Shown piece by piece: positions 47,470 to 59,314 of a DNA stretch of 64,000 nt. The position numbers and the translations under genes were made by a program. Position 1 is the first letter of the stretch. Each line of letters begins with the position of its first letter. Below the pieces are notes generated by a model. The model did not search any database. It was not told the origin of the DNA and saw only the letters and a list, made by a program, of their open reading frames with translations. The DNA comes from Asterochloris sp. CNOR1 (Eukaryota; Chlorophyta; Trebouxiophyceae; Trebouxiales; Trebouxiaceae): the NCBI GenBank assembly GCA_963969365.1, contig OZ017750.1, forward strand, positions 186,001 through 250,000, written 5' to 3'.

Positions 47470-50400
47470 TCAATACTTGTAGTCTGCAACATGCAAGCTC
47501 TCTCCCTTTGCGCCGCTGCTTTGGTGCTGTCCCTTGGTGGCCTCAGAGTTGGCCTGAGCCCTTGCAATGAATGCGTCTGCACCAGCCTTCAGGTTGTCAT
47601 CCTTGCCCCCCCATGCCTTCAGAGCACTCGCCTGCACGCGACCCCAGGGTCTCAGCATAGCACTCAGCACGTGCTTCAGCCAGGCAGCTGGCTGGATGGG
47701 CAGACACCAGCACAGCAGCTAGCAAGGGGACATCACCACAGCAGCTAGCGACTATGGCAGATGGCTGGCCTACCTGTAGCGCCCGGCCAAAGGAGAAGGA
47801 TAGGTTCCACGGCCTGCAGCATGGCAAGCTCGTGGTCAACATTCCATGATCCTTTGCCGTGGAGATCACAGCCACCTCAGCTCAGTACACTGGCACTGTC
47901 AGGGAGCTAGGCAGCTCCCCATAGGTCACAAGCCCCACAAGCTGCAGCAGGGAGTGATGTCCTGCTGCTGCGCAGGCAACAGCCAGCATGCTGTAGCCCC
48001 TCGGGCAACTAGGAGGCTCGCCACAGGGGACAAGCCATGCCAGCTGCAGCTCTGCAGGATGCCTTACACTGGACAGCAATGGCGTGCAGGGAGTCAGGTC
48101 ACTTGGTCCCAATGTGAGGGCAGCATGTATGACCCTTGATAACACGTCAGATCAGGCTGCCAGCTCACCTTTTGGTCATAAGCCTGTTCATGGCATCCAG
48201 CACGATGGTGGCATCCTCCTCAGACTGGCCCCCTGACAGGAAGACGACACCAGGCACAGCCGCCGGCACCGTTCTCTGCAGGGCCCGCACTGTCAGCGTG
48301 GCTGCCTCCACCGGGTTGGCCTGGGGCCCGCTCACGCCTGCAGGGCGACCAAGTGCTGCAACATGAGCAGTGCTAGGCAGCTGCAGCATTATCGTAGCCA
48401 GTTGCCGGCCAGTTGCAGTAGGGCATATGCCAGCTTCCTTCCCTGGCAGCGCTATCGCAGTGCAAGCCAGGCATTCTTGCAGCCTGCACTAGGTCTGCCT
48501 GCAAACTGCTCACGCCTGCAGAATGCCAGGCTTGAGTTGTTGAGGTCCCGCACAGCACACTCGGGGCCCTCCAGCAGAAGTGTCACCAGCAGCCTGGGCT
48601 GGAGATGCGATGGTGCCAGCTGCAGAAGTGTTTGGTCAGAAGCGCCTGTGCTCTAGTCCATGCCATCCACACAGACCCAGCAGTCTGCGGCATGACCTGG
48701 ACACAGGTTGTGTAGCCGCTCCTAATTTAGCACAGGACGTGAGCGTAGCTGGACGGGTCCTTCACTCCTCTAGTCATCACAACAGTCTGCATTGGGGCAG
48801 CATGCATGCCGACTGATGGTGGTATTGCAGGCCAGCATGCAGCCTCAGCAGCCAGCTGGTCTGCAGAGCGTGCAGACCTGCGGCATGCTCCTGCAGGCAT
48901 GAGAGGGGTGTTTGCTGCGTGCCGGAAGACCCACCTGCCAGGACCATGTTGGGTTTGAGAAGAGTTCCCTCCAGCAGCACATGATGGTCGCTTAAGGCCT
49001 TGTATACCGCTGCCAGCACCTTTTCTGTGACGGCTGCACACCTGCACGGCAGCCAGCAAGCATGATGGACATCCCATCTGAACAGCATTATGTAGAGCAG
49101 GGCTGCTGCCCTGTGGGGCAAGGCGTCTGCCACAAAGGTGGCAGCAGTCAACAGCACGCCACAGCACTGGGCTGAAGCCCATGCTGTTCCCTGTAAGAGC
49201 TGTCACCTGTGAATGTCGTGGGCGCCATCTGTGAGGATTTCTGGCTCCACGATGGGCACCAGCCCGTTCTCCTGGCAGATCATGGCATACCGTGCCAGGC
49301 CATAGGCATTCTCATGGATAGCCTGCAGCACAATAAGGCTCAACATTGAGGCCAGCTGGAAGGTACGGGCAGCTGAGGGCAGCATCTTCCTTCAAGGTTA
49401 GCCAAGAAGGGGGAGGCTGCCAGGCATATCTGCCCTGCATGCAACCAGACGAGGGACTTAAGTTGCCCAGCTTGTTGGCATCCAGCTCCCATTGAAGGAA
49501 GCACCCACCACAGAAGGCGGCAGCAACACAGGGTTGGTTGCTGCAGAGCTCACTAGGTCCCAACGGCACATATTGGTGACCTTGGATCCCACCTTCCATA
49601 TGGCATAGTGCGCATCATAACATAACTCGCCATTGCTGCTTGCCAGCTCTACAGGAGGACACCCTGCCCTCATACAGTGAGGAGTGCCCGCCAAGCAGCA
49701 CAACCTGACAGAAAACATAAGTGGCAGAGCTCACCAGTTCTGAGGGACAGCCATCTGCAATTTTGAGGACCGCCCTCCACTTGGCAAAGCGTGCCCCTGC
49801 CAGATAATAGGCTGCGCAGCGCTTGCCCAGGTCGTCCAGCCCTTGAGTGGTGGTCTCCCCATCTGTGCCAGGCAGGACCACGACGCCCTTGTCCACCTGT
49901 AGGCACGCTGTGGATTGTGAGAGCAGCTGACTGGTGCAGCAGAGTGCGCAGGGTGGCTGCGTCTGCCTCTGCTGGGCTCCAGGGGTGGAATGACTTCCAC
50001 CCATAAGGAATGAGTTTGTTATGGGTGACACTGGGCCAGGCAACACTGGGACCCGAGAACACCCAGTCAGGTCAGCACTGCATGCATCTGAGCCTCTGGG
50101 GGGAGGAACTGCAGCATGCAGAGGCTTTGGTGTGGGCGTCTGGCTGGTCCACAGGCTGAGCAGCTTCACTGCCTGCCTGTGGCGCAAGTGTTTTTATACA
50201 GTCAAGGCAACCTTTGCACCAGCAGTGATGTCATATCGCTAGGTGGCATACGGTTCACACCAGGGCCACAAAACCAATGCTGCTCTGAGGCCGACGAGAT
50301 GGCTCCATAGGCACAGATCTGTTAACCTCCGCCCTTGCTGTGAGCACTGCTGGCACCTGGGCAAAGGCGCTGCTCAGGAGCAGCCATGGTGTGCACTTGC

Positions 50401-51485
50401 CGCCCTGCTGGTACCAGGCAGAGGTGCTCCTCAGCAGCTGCCATGGCGTGCACTGTGTCCGGTGCCGCCGCACTGCCGGCCTTTGGCAACTCTGCTGTTC
50501 AGGAGCAGCCATGTCGTGCAGCTTGTCCAGGTGCCGACCTTGATGCCAGGGATGATGTTCTTCTCCTTGAGGATCTCGACCAGGAGGGTCTCTTTGGAGG
50601 ACTTCTGGTACAGCGTCTCCTCAAACAGGATCTGCAGGGCCACAGGGATGCACTGCCTGCGTGTAGGGCGCTGAGGTATATTCAAGCATGCTGACGGCTT
50701 ATGCCAAGCTGGGTTTCTGGCGCAGGAATCCAGAGGCATCCCGCAGTGCAGTGCGACCCTGATGTGCATTCTGCAGGCACAGCAGCCATTGGAATCTGGC
50801 CGCGATGCCACTGCCTGCTAGTCAGTAACAGCCAACAGAGGCGCTGCTGCCCCCCTTGCGCCACAGAATGAGCAACAACAAGGTTCACAGGGACCTTTGC
50901 ACCATTAACAGCGCTGCTGAGTGCACATTGCACCCAGATATTGGCACCGTATGCAGGGCAGTCCTGTCGCGCAGGCAACAGGGTCCCAGAGACGCCCCAA
51001 GTACCCAAAGCCTTTGAGAAAGAACATGACCATGACTCATGTCGGCGCACCACTCCACTGATGTACTTTTCCACGCCCTGAGCAGTGAACAGCATCTCCC
51101 TAAGAGCGCGCCTTGCGGGCTCCTCATTCACCACGCCAATGCTGGCTAGCTGCAGGCAGCATACAAGGACGTGGCCCCAAATGGCGGCAGCTGAATGCTG
51201 CTTGCCTGAGTTAAAGGCAGGAAGTGGCAGCAGCGCCCACCCTCTTGCCAACAGTCCCTGTTGACTCATCAGCAGCCAGAATCTGCAAAGAGGCAGCAGA
51301 ATGTTAATGATAGCTTCCCTCCTATTATATTCCGGAGCTCAATGCTGCCTGAGAAGTCTACAGTCTGAAATTGGCAGGCAAGAGCTCAAGCTCACTCCTT
51401 TCCCGGTTTGAATCAGTGCAGCTGCGTTAGCAACTAGCTCAGAGCCATACTTGTTCACAGCAGCATTGCCATGCGTATGAGACAT
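47470..51485 (-). CDS. FBA: Fructose-bisphosphate aldolase, class I (cytosolic-type start)
   Basis: Ten phased exons: 51,396-51,485, 51,241-51,282, 51,051-51,149, 50,539-50,631, 49,735-49,896, 49,207-49,322, 48,935-49,041, 48,169-48,337, 47,774-47,813 and 47,470-47,631; 359 residues, the usual class I length. Key text: [17 protein letters not shown] at the N-terminus, [39 protein letters not shown], and [18 protein letters not shown] with the Schiff-base Lys in [20 protein letters not shown] and the conserved C-terminal Tyr (ADYKY) follow. The reaction is reversible cleavage of fructose-1,6-bisphosphate to DHAP and glyceraldehyde-3-phosphate. The first exon opens [20 protein letters not shown] with no room for a transit peptide, which suggests the cytosol unless an upstream exon exists. 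Divergent from the small membrane-protein gene at 51,690. Confidence 0.95.
50340..50538. repeat. Tandem repeat of about 80 bp in an aldolase intron
   Basis: Three diverged units sharing GCTCAGGAGCAGCCATGGTG, GCTCCTCAGCAGCTGCCATG and GTTCAGGAGCAGCCATGTCG, placed directly after the donor of the exon ending at 50,539. The unit does not clearly include exon sequence. Confidence 0.7.
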
Positions 51486-51689
51486 TGCTGCACTGCCTCC
51501 TGGATCGCAGCTGGTCTGGTGAGCACAGCGATTTGGTCCTCGACCTACAGGAGCTTGCCTGACCAGCTCCCCTGCGACTGGAACACAACCACGTACAGTT
51601 TGCCACCTCTATTGAGCCCAAACCTACGTCACACCCTGACCCCTTGATGCCCAAGTTGGGCCACAGGGCTGGTCAGCAGCACGGCATTC
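51486..51689. promoter_or_regulatory. Divergent promoter region (aldolase / small membrane protein)
   Basis: Two start codons face away from each other 204 bases apart (51,485 minus, 51,690 plus), so core promoters of both genes must lie in or near this spacer. No clear TATA box was seen. Confidence 0.5.
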
Positions 51690-52592
51690 ATGTTTTTCCC
51701 AGCACCCCCAGGCTCGGTGTCAAAGCCATTTGTGCTAGCCTTGATCCTTCTCCTCCTATTTTTGAGCTTATCGGCAGATTGGACGTCCAGTGAGCACCAG
51801 CAGCTGCAATCAGAGCAGGCCTTCAGCGCACAATCGCCACAGGCAGCTGAAGGTTTCAGCAGAGTGAAAGACCAGGCACGCTGCTGCTCCATTGCTGCAA
51901 ACGCCCTGCATGACTCACGTCACACAAAGCTGACATCTCCCAGTCGCAATGCACTGCAGATCATCCAGGAGCTGTCAGTGTCCAATGAGCTGTTGGAGGT
52001 CAGTGAGCTCTGCTGCATGGGGTGTGTGCAGACTGACCATGATGAGGCTGTGTCAGAACAGCATGCTCACTGCAGCAAGGGTACTGGCACCAGCACGTGG
52101 AAGTCCCCACATGCGCCTGTAAACATCAGCATCTGACCTTGCTTTGTCTTCACCCTGCAGCGTGAGCTCCTGGCCCTGCGGCAGCACCTGCTGCACCTCA
52201 AGCGGCATGCGCGGGTGCACGGGGTGGAGGCCAACTCCACCTTAGGGTCTCTTCTGTACTCAGACAAGGGGGAGGCAAGCACAGCTGCCAGGGTGCACAA
52301 GCTGCCAGCTAACAGCAGCGCTACATCTGGGCAGGAGCAAGACGTCCACCCAACAGAGGCTCTGCCAGTTGATGTCAACCCAGGCAAGCCTCAAGATCAA
52401 GGTGAAAATGTACAACAGGCAGTTGATGAAGCAGAAGCCGTCGATGCAGGCTTGGTAGAGAGGCCAGCCCATGGCAGTAGAGAGCATCACCACACGCTGG
52501 GCAGCAGGAAAGAGTTGCCTTATGACAACTCTGGTCGCAGGCAGACTCTGAGAAGACAGCGGCCCACTTTGAGGTCATTGCTACCTGTTTAG
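51690..52592 (+). CDS. Small single-pass membrane protein of unknown function
   Basis: Two exons in phase: 51,690-51,998 and 52,161-52,592 (TAG), 246 residues. Residues 13-29 ([17 protein letters not shown]) form one strong hydrophobic helix near the N-terminus, without an obvious cleavage site, so a signal-anchor (type II) topology is likely. After it comes a Q/E/L-rich region (LQIIQELSVSNELLERELLA, then LRQHLLHLKRHARVHG) with coiled-coil potential that spans the splice junction, then a charged, low-complexity C-terminus. Short N-terminal anchors followed by a coiled-coil stem occur in Golgi enzymes and tethers, but no catalytic domain is visible. The gene ends 44 bases from the stop of the Rab escort protein gene on the other strand. 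Confidence 0.65.
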
Positions 52593-52636
52593 TTGGATGT
52601 CCCTGCCTTATCATTGTATCCCTCCAAACAGCCATT

Positions 52637-55600
52637 TCATTGTGCCACAATCTTATGTTCTGTCTGCTGAAGATCTTGAAGCGCATAATTCAGGGCTTCC
52701 AGAGCTTCTTCATCAGACTGTTCGTCTTCAGCTGATGCTGGACCATGCAGCATGTTTGATTCTGGGTACAGCTTTTGCAAACTGGCCTCAGCTGCTGTGA
52801 CAGCACGGTCCACGCTCAGATGGCAATCTGGGGGCTCACAACATGCGACATTGCTTGGTGCGACTGCTGGGTCCACTGCCAGCTGCTGGGAATAGTACAG
52901 AGTCAGCAGGGCGTGAGGTTTGTCTGTGTCGCCCTCAGCTTGTGGTCTTGTCAGAGTGGCGACAGCCGCAGACAGCTTGCTGCGGGCACTTGGTCCAGCC
53001 TTTGCAGGTGTGGAAAGGTACAGCACAAACCTGCACACAAACAGGGGATGCAATGTGGACACTTGCATTTTGAGCCCCATCAGTGTCACCAGTGCAGCAT
53101 GCTTGCAGAGAGCGCTCACCTGTTGGCAGGGCTGCAGCAGGTCGCTGCCCCGACCTGCACCACTCTGACGGCGTGCTGGTTGCCAGGCAGAGCTCCTGGC
53201 GGAATGACAGCCACCAGCTGGGACTGCCCCTTCTGCTGGCACCAGAAACGGGGTGAGGTGTCTCCTGTACACTCTGATCAAGCAATGACACATGCAGCAG
53301 CAGCAATTGCAGTGGGGGCATGGCAATCAGGCCCTGAGCAGTTTCTGGACTGCCACGTGCTTTGAGTGGTTGAAATGTTGGGCACCAGGATGATGGTACT
53401 AGAATGGCAGGAGCTCTCACTTGCAGGCTGGCGTCAGTGATGCAGACGGCTCTGCAGACTACAGACTTGCTCCCAGCACCAGCCACTGCAGGCTCTACAG
53501 GGTCTGCGGCTGGCAGCAAGGGGCACAGCAGGTCCCCGCTGCCTGCAAGCGCCCGGCACTGGATGGCCTGCGCACAACAGCAGCCTGCTGTTGGGACAGC
53601 TTGCAGGTGCTGCTGTATGGCTCCTCAAGGAACACACATGAGTGTGCAAATGGCAGGCTGCTTCCTGACTTGAGTTGGGCAGCCGCCTGCTGTGAGCATT
53701 GGCCGCTGAGCTTGCTTTCAGCCATGAATCATGCTTCAAACTGGGCCTGAAAGTGATTGGCCAATGCCTCGACTTTGCTACGTCAACGCATGCTGCCTGC
53801 TGAGCTTGTGCTGCGAAGGAGGGACACAACAGTGGGACTGGCAGTGGACGCCCTGATGCCTGCTGCGTGCCCGGCATGTGCTGTCTGGTGGGCTGCACCA
53901 GTGACAAAGGCAGCAGGGCTCTGTGCTTCTGCCCACCTGGCCAGTGTCCAGCTCCACCGCAGTGCAGGCCTCAGTCTGTGAATCCTGGCAGATGGCCTTG
54001 ATGGGCTGCTTGAGCACATAGACGGCGCCTGCCACAGCAGCAACCCTGCAGCACGCAACACCACAGTCCAGACATGCTGTTTAGATGGCCCAGCACAGGC
54101 TTGCTGTGTCCAGGCAGCCCCAAGCAAGAAAGCAAGCTGCACATGTCATGGCACACCAAGCACTTGGCCAACCTCACATACCTCGTATCAGTGCATGTCC
54201 CCAACAGTCGCCGATGTCAAAGACACCCCAGAGCCTGGGACCCCAGCTCAGAGTACGGCTTTGTACTGTACCGCAGCGCGGGTTTCCAGGGCGGCCAGGA
54301 CAGGTGGCTTCGGGGGAGCCCTCACACAGAGAACCCCCGTGTGCATATGCTCATGGCAGGACTGGTGGCTTCTGGGATAGCCCATGCACAGAGCACCCTC
54401 CTGTGAGCGTGTTGATGGCGGCACCTGACTGGTGGCTTCTGGGGAAGCCCATGCACAGCGCACCCCCCTGTGAGCATGTTGATGGCGGCCCCTGACTTGT
54501 GGCTTCTGGGGGAGCCCACACATGGTGTCCCCTCCCGTGAGCATGTTGCTGGCGGCACCTGCTGCCGTCAACATGAGCCAGGCCTAGCAGGCACCCAGCA
54601 CTGACCTGCAGAAGGCTTGAGGCAGCTCCCCGCAGCCGTACAGGGGGGCCAGGAAGGCCCCCGTGCCCGCCCCATACCGCTCCAAGCTGCCAAACTGCTG
54701 GCGCAGGACCGCCAGGCCTTCCCGCGCCGACATACACTCTGGCGGCTGGAGGCGCGGCTGCGCACTGGATGCAGTGCCAGGGGAGTGCTGCAGATCAGAC
54801 CTCCCTGCAGGCAGAGGGGTGACCCTGGGCAGCATACAGCTATATGTCAGGACACAGCCGGAGCAGGTGATGCCTAAAGGCACTGGCCACTGCCACAAGG
54901 TGCCACATGGGGGACAGCGCCAGGGGCAGGCTGCGACGCAGTGCTCCCTGCAGGCAGAGAAGAGGCCCCCACCATGGCTTGAGTGCAAGAGCTAGAGCCC
55001 AGGTGCTGCCGGGGAGCGACAGCCATTGCCAGCAGGCCGAGGCTCCACTTTCCAGGTGTGCCTCTCTGACCGAGACCACAAGGCCCTTTTCCCTCCTGTT
55101 GCTGCAAGACTCTAGCTATTTGAGCTGTCCTTTGCCCTGACAGTGGTGCATGGCATTGCCGTCCAGGCAGATGTGCACAGGGACAATCACCTACTGACAG
55201 CCACACAGCACAGTGCAAACAGGGTGGGTACAGGACCCTACCTCCAGGGGGAGGTGCAGCTGCAGGCTGCTGCTCTGCTGGTGGTGCCCCCTGGTCTGCC
55301 TGTGCCTGCTGGAGGAAGGGCGCCTGATCGTGGTCTGCTAGGAGGATGGCGTGCAGGATCAGTTGGCGCAGGCTGGCAGGCAGGTGCTCCAGCTGGAGCA
55401 GCCCCACCATTGGCCGGTCATCAAAGGAGTCCTACAGGCAGAACAGGTGGACTCGGAAGCTGCACAAGCCTTGACAGCTGCACCGCTGGCCGTTGAACCA
55501 CAGGAGTTTGACAGGCAGCAAGGGCAGGTGAAGCCTGAAGCCTTCGCAGCTGCATTGATCGACCATCAAAGGAGGTCTGCAAGCAGGGAGAGTGGGCTGC

Positions 55601-57347
55601 CCTGCCCGGTCCAAGCCCCGGTAAGGGCAATGTGCAGTGGACATGCATGACCTGCTTCCTGGTGCTTGAGCAGCACTCACGGACAGCAGTCAGTGCATCA
55701 GTTGCACACCCTTAGGGCACGTAGAGAGCAGGCTGTGCTTGGTGACTAGACATGCGCTGCTCAGCTCTGAGCAGCCCACTGGGCTCCCCTCCTCGACTGC
55801 CTGCCACGCTGAAGCACCAGTGCATACCACCAGGTGGTCACCTTGAGCCTGCCGTGTCCTTCCATAGCCACCGCCACATTGCTCAAGAAGCGGGTGAGGA
55901 CCCGTTTATCCTTCAGGGCCACCAGGGCCTGGTCTCTGAACACATCAGCCCTGGATGCAGGCACGCCGCAAAGCCCGTCTGGCGTCCAGATGTAGCTGCA
56001 GGGTCAGCAGCTTGGCTGAGGGGTTGACTTGGGGTCAATGCAAGCCCAGGATGGAGACATCAGCTTGGGCATCACGCACGCTGCACAGCCCTTGTGCTGT
56101 CCAGGCAAAGCTGCAAAGTCAGTGACTGGTCTGGAGGGATACCATCGTGTGGTGCAGAGCTAATCTGAACAGAGCAGCTCTGGAGGCAGGCACGCTGCAG
56201 AGGCCTCCTGCTATCAGATATCGTTGCAGGGTCAGCAGCAGGCTTGGGGAACAAATTCGCTTGCTGCAGGGCCATGGAGTAAACACATCAGCTCTGGAGG
56301 CGAGCATGCTGCGCGGACCTACTGCTGCCAGGCCAAATCTGCAGGGTCAGCAGCCGGCTCAAACGGGTGACGGGAACTCATGCAGGGCCCTTTTGCCTGG
56401 CACATTGCTGCTTGCAGCAGTCGCCCTGCCTAATGTTGGACACTGGCAGGGAGGAAGACCCTGCCCGGCACAGCGCTCTGCTTGCAGCAGTGTCCCTGCC
56501 TGAGGCCCAACAGGGGCAGAGCTGCAGAGGCTTGGTCAAGCTGAAGCCCAGCCTTGTCATGCATGTGGAATGCAGAAAGCAAGCTATGACGGCAGCGTTC
56601 AAGCGCGCTGCCAAGTAACTGGCTTGCCTGCCCTGCACCAGGTTGAACTCCAGGTAGTTCTGTGCCCCAAATGTGATCAGGGCATCAATCAGCTTGGAGG
56701 AGCAGAAGACAGCCTGCAGAACGGCAGTCGGGGAGTCAGAAGCAGCTGCTGCTGCACCAATGCTGCCTTGCAGTCCTTGCTGCCAGGAGCAGAAGGACAG
56801 GCACCAAACAATGCCAGCATGCAGCATGAGCATGTGGCCCTGGAGCACTACACCTCCACTGCGCCACCAGCTGCACCTCCACATCAGCATGGGGGTGCAG
56901 CTGACCGCTGTCACCCTCCGTCGCGGCATGACCAGCAGCTGACCTTGGGTGCGAGATCAATGCTGTACTCTCGTGAGGGTCCAACAGCAGCCACATCCTC
57001 ACAGTGCAGCTCCACGTGAGAGTAAGCGCTGCATGGCCAGCTGCCCAAGGGTCGGGACGCTTTGCCGCTGCCATGCTGCTGTGCAAAGGCGAGCAGCTGG
57101 TCCAATGTCAGGCCAGCCCAGGCACTGCCATAGTGTGGGGCACCATCCAGGTGCAGCACAGACTTCCCTGCCTTTGCTGCAGCTCTGCAGATGTCGCAGA
57201 ACAGGTCGAGCCCAGCAGCAAAAGGATGTCACTAGCATCTGAGACAGCGCTCTGCAGGTCACCATGCCTCACTCACGCTGCTATGATCGACTCTGGCAGA
57301 CCAGTCCCATATACAACCAGATCAAACTCCTCAGGTTCCACCTTCAT
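52637..57347 (-). CDS. Rab escort protein (REP/CHM, GDI superfamily)
   Basis: The first exon (57,277-57,347) gives MKVEPEEFDLVVYGTGLPES, joined to 56,944-57,184 (AAAAKAGKSVLHLDGAPHYG, SAWAGLTLDQLLAF, SREYSIDLAPK): the dinucleotide-fold start and SLDEL-like block of Rab escort proteins and GDIs. Exon 56,639-56,713 has SSKLIDALITFGAQNYLEF. Later exons have ADVFRDQALVALKDKRVLTR (about 55,860-55,950), LPASLRQLILHAILLADHD (about 55,330-55,400), LERYGAGTGAFLAPLYGCGE followed by LPQAFCR (54,610-54,700), VAGAVYVLKQPIKAIC (about 53,990-54,040), a variable stretch ending CCSPANR (about 53,120) and the last exon, 52,637-53,030 (FVLYLSTPA...). Family knowledge: REP presents newly made Rab GTPases to geranylgeranyltransferase II. 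The long variable C-terminal region favours REP over GDI. Some internal exon edges are approximate; several introns are repeat-rich. Confidence 0.86.
54240..54560. repeat. Tandem repeat of about 63-75 bp in a Rab escort protein intron
   Basis: About four units share GTGGCTTCTGGGG-AGCCCA, then CACAG-GCACCC and TGTGAGCATGTTGATGGCGG. The array fills the intron between the LPQAFCR exon and the VAGAVYVLKQ exon. Confidence 0.8.
55940..56310 (-). repeat. Three copies of a Rab escort protein exon acceptor
   Basis: The real exon begins GGCTGATGTGTTCAGAGACC after GTGCCTGCATCCAG (near 55,950). Upstream in the intron the same edge recurs as CTGCCTCCAG then AGCTGCTCTGTTCAGATTAG near 56,183, and CTCGCCTCCAG then AGCTGATGTGTTTACTCCAT near 56,300. 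Only the first copy continues into conserved coding sequence. Confidence 0.75.
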
Positions 57348-57634
57348 GGTGCTGCTAGCTGCGTGGAGCCAGGCAGCAGATCCCCTGCTGGGTGTGGTCA
57401 GCACTTGATGCCGGAGTATGGCTTGGGAACTCTCCTCTGACACTTGGTCATGCAGCTGGGCAAGAAGTGTCTCTCAGGTGCACTATGACCAGGATTCGGA
57501 GTAGATCAGAGGTCACAGATGCAGGCAAGGGATTGCCTGAGCTGTGCAAGTTCCACTCAAGTGCAGTGATATGAGCTATGGCTGTCGGGCAAGAAAGCAA
57601 ACCGAATCTTGGGGATCGTGAATGAAAGTTTCAG
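57348..57634. promoter_or_regulatory. Rab escort protein promoter side
   Basis: Spacer upstream of the REP start codon (57,347) and downstream of the recombinase-like gene. An alternative frame running to 57,635 has coiled-coil-like text (VGALELERERIPATRTV) and could be the true C-terminus of the recombinase-like protein if a small shift occurs at about 57,893. No TATA box was recognised. Confidence 0.35.
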
Positions 57635-57756
57635 CTAACAACTGGAGACTTGCTCAGCCGCTCTGCCAAGCAGTTTACAATCACTGCTGTACCTGCTGCA
57701 TAGCTGCTGCAGTGAGCTGACTGTCCTGGTGGCAGGGATGCGCTCACGTTCCAGTT

Positions 57757-59231
57757 CTAAAGCCCCAACCACAGCTGCCACGGTGCTTCCCAAGGCAGCC
57801 ATCCGGTTTCTGACCTCAGCAGCAAGGCCGTTCTTGAATCTTGAGAAGGCCTTGCTGCTGGCCCTGCTTCTCTCTTGCTGCCATGCCACCTGCGGAGGTC
57901 TGAAGGCACCGCTGAGATCTTGGCAAACGCCTCAAATGCTGCTGGGACTGTTTGAAAATCTGAGAGCCTCCAGACCTGCATTTCACAAGGGGAAGGTCTG
58001 ACCGATACACAGGCGCTCAAACTGAAAGGCAATTGACTGCACACCTGCTTCTCGGCCAGAAAGCAGTCCCTCTCATCTGGGGCATTCAGCACACTGAGGG
58101 ACTGACGCGGCAGAGCAATGCCATAGCTGGTCGGCAAAGCCAGAGGCACCCGTGGGATGGGTTTGGCTGATGCTGGGGGCTGAAGACCAGAAAGAGGCAC
58201 CTGAGGCAGCATCACCACTGGGGCAAAAGGCATTGGCGTGGCCTCCTTTCCACCCAGCGCCTTGAGGAAGAAAGCCTGCGACATGGAAGGGCAAAGGTTC
58301 AGAGCATGCATGTTCAACTACAACACCTAGGGGGCTGCAGCGCTCACCGTTGGGTCGGTGCGCCACAAATTGGTGTCGCTGAGGACCGTCTCAGCAGCAA
58401 TGTGTCTGTCCCATGTCTCCTGCCGCAGCTGCCTGCCTGCGGTGCTCTGCAGAAGGCGACTGGCGGCTGGCGGGATGGTGCGGAGCCACAGGTCCCCATA
58501 TGAACCAATCTTCAAGCTGGCATTCTGCACAAACACTTGCCGCAGGTGGGCGATAGCCCTCAAGGGCGCCAGCAAAGGATGTGCAGGGTGGTATCGCATG
58601 CCAGCTTGGCGCAGGAGCACTGTCAAGTCTGGGATGATGCGGTCCAGCACGCCCTCCTCAGCCTGCAGAACACAAGTGGATGAGTCCCCCCCCCCTTCCC
58701 CAAATTTTGGTGATTTGCGCGAGAAGCACTAGCACTGCAATGACCTTACCTCAAAATCAGCCTGGCCCAAACGATGATTCTCACGCCAGTCCCGTCCCCA
58801 ATCAGCCAGCCTGTGGGCTGTGTCCGGGTCAAAAATGCAGTACAGGTCTGTGGTGTCAGACTCATGCCTGCAAGGCACAGCACTGGTCAGCTGGGGACAA
58901 CTCTGTTCAAAACGCACAGCGTGGCCTGAGTTGCCCACCTCGCCGCCATCTTGATCTCCGCTTTGTTGATGCCCACGCTCTTAGCCGCCTCCACACCATG
59001 CTTCTTGAATTTGTGGCTGACTTCACCTTTAGCCGAGTAACCATCAAGCCTGCCACAGGGCACGCCTGCAGTGTAACAAGCCACAGATGTCCCCGATAGC
59101 CGTGTCCAAAAGCTGCAGCATCAATGCACTGGCTCACCAGCAACTTCAAATGCCTGCCGAAGGTGAACATTGAGGGTCTCTCCGCTCATGGGCTGGTTCC
59201 CGTGGCTGCAAGTATCGCTGTGGTATGCAAA
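57757..59231 (-). CDS. Tyrosine-recombinase-like protein (C-terminal catalytic part plus extension)
   Basis: Phased exons: 59,138-59,231, 58,939-59,065, 58,750-58,867, 58,348-58,662, 58,045-58,275, then a last block from about 57,980 to a stop at 57,757. The text SGETLNVHLRQAFEVAG, VSHKFKKHGVEAAKSVG, IKMAARW|RHES and DTTDLY follows the C-terminal layout of tyrosine recombinases: H-x-x-R/K box, helix, G/A-RW, then the nucleophilic Tyr about 10 residues later. Differences: HKFK has Lys where Arg is usual, and the upstream region with the first catalytic Arg is missing because the opposite-strand helicase remains begin at about 59,315. This may be a 5'-truncated element or the missing exon may be unrecognised. 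A long extension (VLDRIIPDLTVLLRQAGMRY ...) follows. Crypton, DIRS/Ngaro or viral origins are all possible. Confidence 0.5.
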
Positions 59232-59314
59232 CTGAGTCCTCTTGGCTGCACTGTGAGGACTCGCAGGGCAGGACAAGCACCGCTGCGCTCCATGCAGGGT
59301 TGACACACCTGAGG

